DNA of 5,729 nt, taken from Thermodesulfovibrionales bacterium (GTDB taxonomy: Bacteria; Nitrospirota; Thermodesulfovibrionia; Thermodesulfovibrionales; UBA1546). The position numbers and the translations under genes are program-made. Below the pieces are notes generated by a model. The model made no database searches, was not told where the DNA came from, and worked only from the letters and a program-made list of their open reading frames with translations. Location: contig CAKKPR010000322.1 in the NCBI GenBank assembly GCA_919901705.1, positions 4,234 through 9,962 of the forward strand, read 5' to 3'. This document shows positions 1 through 4,663 of the stretch, piece after piece (the stretch's first letter is position 1; the number at the start of each line of letters is the position of its first letter).

Positions 1-57
1 GCTGGCACTTCTCTTGCTATATATAGGCGACTGAAAACTTTACTTGGAGGTAATTTT

Positions 58-441
58 GTGAAAAGTATTTTAATAGTTGATGATGAGCCGGCAATATTAA
101 TGGCTCTGTCCCATCTTTTAAGCAATGAAAATACGCTGGTATTAACAAGCAGCAGAATCGAGGAGGCGGAAGAGGCTCTGGATCGTTACAAATTTGAACT
201 GGTTATTGCAGATATAAGATTAAGCGGGATAGAAGGGATGGAGGGGCTTGAGCTTCTAAGTTATGTGAAGGGCATAAGCCCTGAAACAAAGGTAATCATT
301 ATGACTGCCTATGGTTCTGATGAGATGAAAGATTCAGCCTACAAAAGAGGGGCTTACCATTATTACGAAAAACCGATAGACGTGGATGACCTGACAAAAA
401 AAGTTGAGGATTGCGGCATCCCTGTAATGGTTAAAAAATAA
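58..441 (+). CDS. Stand-alone response regulator receiver protein (NtrC-type receiver)
   Basis: This 127-residue protein is one receiver domain with no output domain. The acidic pocket is D8-D9, the predicted phospho-acceptor is D52 (in VIADIRLSG), the conserved Thr is T83 (IMTAYGS) and the conserved Lys is K105 followed by P106 (YEKPID). The IMTAYG and EKPID wording resembles receivers of NtrC-family regulators more than classical CheY. The start is GTG at 58, with GGAGG at 46-50 seven bases upstream; the frame is open upstream to the window edge, so the start rests on that site. The stop lies 12 nt before the next receiver gene, which argues for one operon with cheA and cheW. It probably accepts phosphate from the CheA encoded downstream and acts by protein contact in the cytoplasm. 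It could instead serve as a phosphate sink or belong to another kinase. The receiver identity is certain; the partner is inferred. Confidence 0.93.
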   Translation: MKSILIVDDEPAILMALSHLLSNENTLVLTSSRIEEAEEALDRYKFELVIADIRLSGIEGMEGLELLSYVKGISPETKVIIMTAYGSDEMKDSAYKRGAYHYYEKPIDVDDLTKKVEDCGIPVMVKK

Positions 442-453
442 AAAGGAGGAGAG

Positions 454-876
454 ATGTCCACCTTAAATTTTAATAAAGTCCTGATTGTAGACGATTCCAA
501 ATTAATACATCAGATGTACAGGCTTGTTTTGATGAGATATAAGAACTGTGCGCTTATAGATGCAATGAATGGCCTGGAAGCGCTTGATATATTGTCAAGG
601 GAAAACGGGATTGACCTTATACTTCTTGACATAAACATGCCGGTAATGAATGGCGTACAATTTATGGAAAAACTTAAAAAGGACAGCCTTTACAGGCATA
701 TCCCGATAGTTGTTATAAGCACGGAAGGCAAGGAAGAAGATACCATAAGGGCCATGAAACTTGGAGCCTGGGGCTATATAGTGAAACCCTTTAAATCCGA
801 GTCCCTTTATGAGCTTCTTGAAAAGGTAATTACTAAAAAATCATCGGCGCTGATGGAAACAGGAACCAGGCGTTAG
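454..876 (+). CDS. cheY: CheY-type response regulator (single receiver domain)
   Basis: This 140-residue receiver has acidic residues D13-D14, phospho-acceptor D59 within LILLDINMPVMNG, conserved T90 (VVISTEG) and K111 (IVKPFK). The DINMPVMNG and VISTEG blocks are typical of CheY proteins found beside cheA genes. A strong AAGGAGGAGAG sequence at 443-453 runs directly into the ATG at 454 and supports this start. The last ~20 residues, after the final receiver helix, are Lys/Ser/Arg-rich and lack a recognisable domain. The gene lies between the other receiver and cheA, with a 9-nt gap to cheA, so it is the best candidate for the cognate CheA output. Whether it controls a flagellar motor, pili or some non-motility output cannot be told from this window. 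The symbol is given by family and context; several cheY paralogues may exist in the genome. Confidence 0.93.
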   Translation: MSTLNFNKVLIVDDSKLIHQMYRLVLMRYKNCALIDAMNGLEALDILSRENGIDLILLDINMPVMNGVQFMEKLKKDSLYRHIPIVVISTEGKEEDTIRAMKLGAWGYIVKPFKSESLYELLEKVITKKSSALMETGTRR

Positions 877-885
877 GTTTAAGCC

Positions 886-2601
886 ATGGATTACTCTGCT
901 CTTATAAAGGACTATCTTGACGACGCGAACGGACATCTGAATGTCTTTGACAGTGCGTTGTTGTCTTTGGAAAAGGGCGGATATAAAAAAGATACACTTA
1001 TTAATATTCTGGGCGCCCTGCATACACTTAAAGGTAATTCCGGCATGATGGGGTTCGAATCTTTAAAGACATACATACATCATGTGGAAGAGATTCTTGA
1101 AAAGGTTGACGATAACAGTATAGAGCTTGGACAGGCGCTAGACACTCTGTTAGATAGCGCAAATGTGCTCAGGAATGCGCTGCAGTGGATAGGGAAGAAC
1201 CCAACCTTTACTCCTGATCTTATGGAAAACATCCTTGCGCTCCAGAAAAAACTGGAGGGTTCAGGCGATGCTTCTGAAAAACAACAAGTAGACCTCTTAT
1301 CATACCTGGGCACAAAGACAGATACTATTAAGGTCGATTTTAAGCGGCTTGACAGCCTGCTTAATCTTGTTGGAGAACTTGTAATATTCAAAACAAGGCT
1401 TAACCAGATAGAGACGCAGGCAAAAGGCGCAATAAACGACAAGTCTTTCGCTAAAGATTTAAATGAAGGCCTCGAACTTATGGGTAAAACCATATCAGAA
1501 CTCCAGGAAGGCATAATGAAGGCAAGGATGCTGCCCGTAAGTTATGTCTTTAATAAATTCCCAAGGATGATAAGAGACCTTGCAAAGTCACAGGGCAAGG
1601 AGATTCAACTGATATTTGAGGGTGAAGACACAGAACTTGACAAGACCGTGATAGACGAACTCGAAGAGCCGCTCCTGCATATAATCAGAAATGCAATAGA
1701 CCATGGGATAGAGGTTTCTCGCGACAGAGTGAATAAGGGAAAGAATCAAAAAGGAACGATTGTCCTGTCTGCCGCCCAGGAATCTAACTATGTAATCATA
1801 AAAGTAAAGGATGACGGCAGGGGAATTGATTTTGACACGGTAAGAAGGGCAGGCATTGATAAAGGATTAATAAAATCTGAAGACTCACTTGACAAGGACA
1901 ACATACTTTCTTTGATTTTTTCTGCCGGGTTCACGACAAAACAGGAGGCCACAGATGTTTCTGGAAGAGGCATAGGCCTTGATGTTGTAAACAAAAATAT
2001 TTCCAAACTAAACGGACATGTTATTGTGGACAGTATTCATGAAAAAGGCACGACTTTCACATTAAAGCTTCCGTTAAATCTTGCGATAATTCCTGCCTTG
2101 ATGGCAGAGACAGGCGGGGAGGTTTATGCCATACCAATGAGCGCTGTTGACGAAAGCATTAAAGTAAGGGAAGAAGATATTCACATTATAAACAATCACG
2201 AAGTAATAAGATTCAGGGAAAGGGTCATACCTGTCGTCAGGCTTGCTGAATTTTTCGGGCTCAGCCCCTCACCTGTCATTGCGAGGGACAAAGTCCCGAA
2301 GCAATCTCATTTGTTTGGAGCGGCTTCAAAAGACGAGATTGCTTCGCCTTTGGCTCGCAATGACAAGAAGGGCAAACAGAAAAAATTCTATCTTGTAATA
2401 GTTAGCAAGGCGGAAAAACGTATTGCAATTGCCGTTGACAGGCTCAGGGGACAGCAGGAGATAGTGATTAAGCCGCTTGATGATACCTTTGGAAAGTCTT
2501 ATGGCATAGCAGGCGCTTCCATACTCGGTGATGGAAGGATAGTGCTGATAATTGACGTTATGTCTTTTTATGAAAAAAAGGAGGTGTTGGCAGGTGTCTA
2601 A
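886..2601 (+). CDS. cheA: Chemotaxis histidine kinase CheA, lacking a P2 domain and carrying a repeat-derived insert
   Basis: CheA autophosphorylates on a histidine of its Hpt domain and passes phosphate to CheY-type receivers under control of MCP-CheW arrays. In this 571-residue protein the P1/Hpt domain spans about 1-105, with phospho-His H46 in ALHTLKGNSG. The P3 dimerisation helices are about 147-215. The P4 ATPase is about 216-395, with N-box HIIRNAIDHG (265-274, N269), G1 DDGRGI (309-314), GFTTK (348-352) and G2 GRGIGL (360-365). The P5 CheW-like domain is about 396-560. Only about 40 residues join P1 and P3, so the CheY-docking P2 domain of the E. coli protein is absent. Residues about 463-493 come from a palindromic DNA repeat (separate entry). 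ATG 886 is the first start after an in-frame stop at 880-882. Its ribosome binding site is weak (TTAGGT), so translation may be coupled to the receiver gene ending 9 nt upstream. All catalytic motifs look intact. Confidence 0.97.
   Translation: MDYSALIKDYLDDANGHLNVFDSALLSLEKGGYKKDTLINILGALHTLKGNSGMMGFESLKTYIHHVEEILEKVDDNSIELGQALDTLLDSANVLRNALQWIGKNPTFTPDLMENILALQKKLEGSGDASEKQQVDLLSYLGTKTDTIKVDFKRLDSLLNLVGELVIFKTRLNQIETQAKGAINDKSFAKDLNEGLELMGKTISELQEGIMKARMLPVSYVFNKFPRMIRDLAKSQGKEIQLIFEGEDTELDKTVIDELEEPLLHIIRNAIDHGIEVSRDRVNKGKNQKGTIVLSAAQESNYVIIKVKDDGRGIDFDTVRRAGIDKGLIKSEDSLDKDNILSLIFSAGFTTKQEATDVSGRGIGLDVVNKNISKLNGHVIVDSIHEKGTTFTLKLPLNLAIIPALMAETGGEVYAIPMSAVDESIKVREEDIHIINNHEVIRFRERVIPVVRLAEFFGLSPSPVIARDKVPKQSHLFGAASKDEIASPLARNDKKGKQKKFYLVIVSKAEKRIAIAVDRLRGQQEIVIKPLDDTFGKSYGIAGASILGDGRIVLIIDVMSFYEKKEVLAGV
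2274..2365. repeat. 92-bp palindromic repeat inserted in frame in cheA
   Basis: The outer arms TGTCATTGCGAG (2274-2285) and CTCGCAATGACA (2354-2365) are perfect 12-bp complements. The inner arms GAAGCAATCTC (2298-2308) and GAGATTGCTTC (2335-2345) are perfect 11-bp complements. Between outer and inner arms each side has its own small hairpin: GGGAC-AAA-GTCCC (2285-2297) on the left and GCC-TTT-GGC (2346-2354) on the right. The central loop contains a further imperfect pair, TTTGGA with TTCAAA. The whole element can fold as a cross-shaped structure. From general knowledge, near-identical TGTCATTGCGAG...GAAGCAATCT palindromes are dispersed in many bacterial genomes; no other copy is seen here. 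It is translated as cheA residues about 463-493 without a stop, between two strands of the CheW-like domain, where family members usually have a short variable loop. Confidence 0.9.
2578..2586 (+). promoter_or_regulatory. Shine-Dalgarno site that sets the cheW start
   Basis: AAGGAGGTG lies inside the last codons of cheA. Its GGAGG core (2580-2584) is nine bases before GTG 2594. Upstream in-frame ATGs at 2552 and 2570 would add residues unlike any CheW N-terminus, so this site favours the GTG start. Confidence 0.8.
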
Positions 2602-3100
2602 GATATCTTTACCGCCTTCAGGTCTTGCAGAAGATTTTTTAGGTGAGATAAGAGAGGAACAGGCTGAGATACAACTTGTCACCTTCGCCCTTGGGGAACA
2701 ATATGGCGTTCCCATAAGCCAGATACAGGAAATAATAAGGGTAGGGAATATCACAATGGTTCCAAACTCGCCTTCCTATATGGAAGGGGTTATAAACCTG
2801 AGGGGAAGAGTGCTGCCTGTTTTGAATCTGAGAAAAAGGTTGCGGCTACAGGCAAAGGACCTCGGCAAGATGTCGAGAATTATTGTTACGGAGGTTAACA
2901 ACAAGACGATCGGATTGCTCGTGGATTCAGTCTCGCATGTCATAAAAGTACCCCCGGATTTTGTGGAAGCTGCGCCGGAAGAAGTTCTTGAGATTGACAC
3001 TGATTACATAACGGGCGTTGGAAAGCTTAAGGATCGCCTTGTGATTTTGCTGGACCTCGAGAAGCTGCTGAGGAGAGAGAAGATTGAGATTAAGGAATAA
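2594..3100 (+). CDS. cheW: Chemotaxis coupling protein CheW
   Basis: CheW links MCP tips to the P5 domain of CheA in cytoplasmic receptor arrays. With a GTG start at 2594 the protein has 168 residues, which is normal for the family. The CheW fold begins at about residue 26 (IQLVTFALGEQYGVPI) and continues through YMEGVINLRGRVLPVLNLR (62-80). R70 in the NLRG block matches the conserved receptor/kinase-binding arginine of E. coli CheW. GLLVDSVSHV (107-116) and RLVILLDLEKLL (148-159) complete the fold. The start overlaps the cheA end by 8 nt, indicating translational coupling and matched expression with the kinase. The acidic N-terminal ~25 residues are outside the fold. The gene ends 15 nt before the stop of a convergent gene, and no clear terminator lies between them. 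Confidence 0.96.
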   Translation: MSKISLPPSGLAEDFLGEIREEQAEIQLVTFALGEQYGVPISQIQEIIRVGNITMVPNSPSYMEGVINLRGRVLPVLNLRKRLRLQAKDLGKMSRIIVTEVNNKTIGLLVDSVSHVIKVPPDFVEAAPEEVLEIDTDYITGVGKLKDRLVILLDLEKLLRREKIEIKE

Positions 3101-3115
3101 GAAAATGCTAATGAA

Positions 3116-3466
3116 CTATCTGATAAAAATACTTATGATTGTTCCTACAACACCGCCAATAAGCGCGGAAAGTGGAAGGATATATTTAATGAGGAGACCC
3201 CTTAATTCAACAATCTCATTTCTGAGACTTGTCTCAATGCCTTTTATCTCATTTCTGAGATTTGTCTCAATGCCTTTTATCTCATTTCTGAGATTTGTCT
3301 CAAGAAGCCTTGTAGTTTCATGGAGGGCTGCTTCTGTTTCCTGCAGGTCTGCCTTTGTTGCTGTCCCCCGCTGGATAGAGTCCTCAATAAATGTGATTAT
3401 TGCGGTAGCCTCTTCGTCTCCGAGTTTAGGGGCAATCTTTTTATATACATCCACTGCTGTAAGCAT
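3116..3466 (-). CDS. Small coiled-coil protein with C-terminal membrane helix (DUF1640/CCDC90-like)
   Basis: The 116-residue protein has a helical N-terminal part with AVDVYKKIAPKLGDEEATAI (4-23). A TKADLQETEAAL segment follows (37-48), then three 11-residue units, two of ETNLRNEIKGI and one of ETSLRNEIVEL (56-88). It ends in one hydrophobic helix (about 93-114, KYILPLSALIGGVVGTIISI) and a short IFIR tail. An 11-residue period is a hendecad coiled coil. The layout of a charged coiled coil with a C-terminal anchor resembles the bacterial DUF1640/CCDC90 group, whose function in bacteria is not established; this assignment is by layout and not proven. The gene is antisense to its neighbours and convergent with cheW. 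Upstream is a near-consensus promoter that would start transcription at the ATG itself, and no good ribosome binding site is visible. The overlapping + strand frame is a shadow. Confidence 0.78.
   Translation of the reverse strand: MLTAVDVYKKIAPKLGDEEATAIITFIEDSIQRGTATKADLQETEAALHETTRLLETNLRNEIKGIETNLRNEIKGIETSLRNEIVELRGLLIKYILPLSALIGGVVGTIISIFIR
3215..3303. repeat. 33-bp direct tandem repeat (2.7 copies) inside the coiled-coil gene
   Basis: Copies lie at 3215-3247, 3248-3280 and 3281-3303 (partial). Copies 1 and 2 differ at one base (GACTT versus GATTT), and copy 3 matches copy 2 up to its end. Each unit encodes 11 residues on the minus strand, one hendecad turn of the coiled coil, so copy-number change keeps the frame. 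Each unit also contains the short inverted repeat TGAGA-(4 nt)-TCTCA. Confidence 0.95.
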
Positions 3467-3472
3467 GACCTA

Positions 3473-3501
3473 TTTATACCAGATTGGGTTAACAATGTCA
3501 A
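3473..3501 (-). promoter_or_regulatory. Predicted sigma70-type promoter of the antisense coiled-coil gene
   Basis: Read on the minus strand, TTGACA (3501-3496) is followed by a 17-nt spacer and TATAAA (3478-3473). The -35 box is perfect and the -10 box differs from TATAAT at one base. Transcription would begin about seven bases beyond the -10 box, at or within a base or two of the ATG at 3466, giving a leaderless or nearly leaderless message. The promoter sits in the 51-bp gap between the divergent coiled-coil and two-CW genes. Prediction only. Confidence 0.6.
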
Positions 3502-3504
3502 TGT

Positions 3505-3512
3505 AAAGGAGG
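3505..3512 (+). promoter_or_regulatory. Shine-Dalgarno site that sets the two-CW gene start
   Basis: AAAGGAGG lies five bases before ATG 3518. The frame is open upstream to 3320, but that part overlaps the antisense gene and has no family similarity, so this site marks the true start. Confidence 0.85.
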
Positions 3513-3517
3513 AAACG

Positions 3518-3727
3518 ATGGAAAAGAAAATTAACTGCTGGGAATTTAAAAAATGCGGGAGGGATAAGACGGCAGACTGTCCGGCATATCCGAAAGGCGG
3601 CAGAGTCTGCTACCTTGTAGCAGGCACTATGTGCGGGGGAAAGGTGCAGGGAACATATGCGGTGAAGATCGAAAATTGCAGGGACTGTGATTACTACAAG
3701 GGAATTGTTATTGAAAAAACATTATGA
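3518..3727 (+). CDS. Small cysteine-rich 'two-CW' domain protein
   Basis: The 69-residue protein has seven cysteines: C7, C13, C21, C31, C39, C54 and C57. It opens with NCWEFKKCGR (6-15), continues with CPAYPKGGRVCYLVAGTMCG (21-40) and ends with NCRDCDYY (53-60), which contains a CxxC pair. This pattern matches the short 'two-CW' domain known from deltaproteobacteria and related anaerobes, either alone or fused to chemoreceptors and other sensors; its biochemical role is not established. No signal peptide or membrane segment is present, so it should be cytoplasmic. The cysteines suggest metal or Fe-S binding or a redox-sensitive fold (inference); there is no CxxCH heme motif. A strong ribosome binding site sets ATG 3518. 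It lies 51 nt before the binding-protein gene and in line with the MCP gene, suggesting a role in this signalling unit. Confidence 0.85.
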   Translation: MEKKINCWEFKKCGRDKTADCPAYPKGGRVCYLVAGTMCGGKVQGTYAVKIENCRDCDYYKGIVIEKTL

Positions 3728-3735
3728 ATATTGAC

Positions 3736-3750
3736 GCCTGTTTTACAGGC
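3736..3750. other. Intergenic hairpin between two-CW and binding-protein genes
   Basis: GCCTGT (3736-3741) and ACAGGC (3745-3750) form a perfect 6-bp stem with a 3-nt TTT loop. No T-run follows on either strand, so it is not a clear intrinsic terminator. It may stabilise or mark processing of the message, or be chance. Confidence 0.4.
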
Positions 3751-3768
3751 AGAATGAATTTAATTTAT

Positions 3769-3774
3769 GGAGGG
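3769..3774 (+). promoter_or_regulatory. Shine-Dalgarno site that sets the binding-protein start
   Basis: GGAGGG lies four bases before ATG 3779. The in-frame ATG at 3767 overlaps this site and would add MEGE ahead of the signal peptide, so 3779 is preferred. Confidence 0.75.
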
Positions 3775-3778
3775 TGAA

Positions 3779-4606
3779 ATGAGAAGATTGTTTTTTGTGA
3801 TGTTAATTGCAATGATGCTTTCATTGCCTCAGGTTGTTTTTTGTGATGATGAAATATCATACAGCGGCTCATCAACTATTGGAATGAGCATTCTTGATGC
3901 CGGGGCTGTTAAGGCATTTGAGCAGAAGACAGGGATAAAATTCAAATCAGTCGAGCAGCCGGGGTCAGGCAAGGGGATTAAGGCTCTGCTCGAAGGCAAG
4001 GTAACAATGGCAGGAGCGTCAAGAAAACTTGAGACTGAAGAAAAGAAGCAGAATCTGATTGGCACTGCAATTGGATATGATGCAATAGCGGTATTTGTCA
4101 ATAAGAAAAATCCTGTGAATAACCTTACCAAAGAACAGATTAAAGGCATATTTACAGGCAAGATTAAGAATTGGAAAGAGGTCGGCGGTAAAGACGCCCC
4201 GATTCGCGTTAATACAGAGATTGCAGGCGAGAAGAGGGCCACGATGCTGGCATTTCAGGAGATGGCAATGGATAAAGCTCCTTATGGAACAGGTTTTAAG
4301 GAAATAGATTTTCCGAGAGACCAGATAGTTGAAGTTGCTAAAGATGAAAACGGTATTTGCAGCGTAAGCTTTGGTTTGCTTGCAGCAGTAAGCGCTGATT
4401 TGAGGGATAAGGTCAAGGCTTTCAATGTAGGCGGCATAGATCCCTCGGACAAAAATATTCAGTCAGGCGCATATCCGATTTCAAGGCCACTGCTTCTTGT
4501 CACAAATGGGCTTCCCAAGGGAAATGTAAAGAAATTCATTGATTTCATGCTCTCAAAAGAAGGCCAGGATATAGTTAATAAAAACTTTGTTCCTGTCAGG
4601 AAATAG
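3779..4606 (+). CDS. PstS-like periplasmic substrate-binding protein
   Basis: The 275-residue precursor has a signal peptide at about 1-22 (MRRLFFVMLIAMMLSLPQVV). C22 is not in a proper lipobox (F precedes it), so a soluble periplasmic protein is likelier than a lipoprotein. The mature part shows PstS/PBP2-type blocks: YSGSSTIG (28-35), QPGSGKGIKALLEGKV (60-75), GASRKL (79-84), GYDAIAVFVN (99-108), LTKEQIKGIFTGKIKNWKEV (116-135) and AYPISRPLLLVT (231-242). In PstS the first GSGxGI loop binds phosphate. The second loop, usually xxGSGTR, reads EIAGEKRATM (147-156) here, so the ligand may differ from phosphate. Start ATG 3779 follows GGAGGG. No pstCAB or phoU gene adjoins; the next gene encodes an MCP, 57 nt downstream. 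A role as ligand-presenting co-receptor is inferred; a stray transport component is the alternative. Confidence 0.88.
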   Translation: MRRLFFVMLIAMMLSLPQVVFCDDEISYSGSSTIGMSILDAGAVKAFEQKTGIKFKSVEQPGSGKGIKALLEGKVTMAGASRKLETEEKKQNLIGTAIGYDAIAVFVNKKNPVNNLTKEQIKGIFTGKIKNWKEVGGKDAPIRVNTEIAGEKRATMLAFQEMAMDKAPYGTGFKEIDFPRDQIVEVAKDENGICSVSFGLLAAVSADLRDKVKAFNVGGIDPSDKNIQSGAYPISRPLLLVTNGLPKGNVKKFIDFMLSKEGQDIVNKNFVPVRK

Positions 4607-4623
4607 GCAGGGCAACAATAACC

Positions 4624-4646
4624 GGGGGCGTTATGAAAACGCCCCC
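4624..4646. other. Strong G+C-rich hairpin between binding-protein and MCP genes
   Basis: GGGGGCGTT (4624-4632) pairs perfectly with AACGCCCCC (4638-4646) around a 5-nt ATGAA loop. On the + strand it is followed by TAAAA, not a T-run, so it does not look like a full Rho-independent terminator. It ends five bases before the MCP ribosome binding site (AGGAGAGG, 4651-4658). It may protect the 3' end of the binding-protein message or lower read-through into the MCP gene, giving unequal amounts of the two proteins. Function is inferred. Confidence 0.7.
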
Positions 4647-4663
4647 TAAAAGGAGAGGTAAAG

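Noticed and set aside
19..24. TATATA as a -10 box for the operon
   Set aside because: A matching -35 box would lie outside the window, so it cannot be assessed.
2..34. Possible C-terminal tail (LALLLLYIGD, stop TGA at 32-34) of an upstream + strand gene
   Set aside because: Only ten codons are visible and other frames also stop nearby, so neither coding status nor family can be supported.
2552..2593. N-terminal extension of CheW from ATG 2552 or ATG 2570
   Set aside because: The added residues (MTLCLFMKKRRCWQ) are out-of-frame cheA codons, and the strong ribosome binding site at 2578-2586 points to GTG 2594.
2326..2754. Minus-strand frame of 142 codons across the cheA/cheW junction
   Set aside because: It is antisense to conserved CheA P5 and CheW sequence, shows no recognisable domain, and its openness over 2326-2365 comes from the palindrome.
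3215..3303. CRISPR-like array
   Set aside because: The 33-bp units are directly adjacent with no unique spacers and encode coiled-coil hendecads, so this is a coding tandem repeat.
3084..3506. Long + strand reading frame (140 codons) over the repeat region
   Set aside because: It is the complement of the minus-strand coiled-coil gene. Its Phe/Ser/Ile-rich repeats mirror the hendecads, it overlaps the cheW end, and it lacks a ribosome binding site; the minus-strand product has a sensible coiled coil and membrane anchor.
3829..4242. Minus-strand frame of 137 codons inside the binding-protein gene
   Set aside because: It is opposite the conserved PstS-like blocks, with no ribosome binding site or family features.
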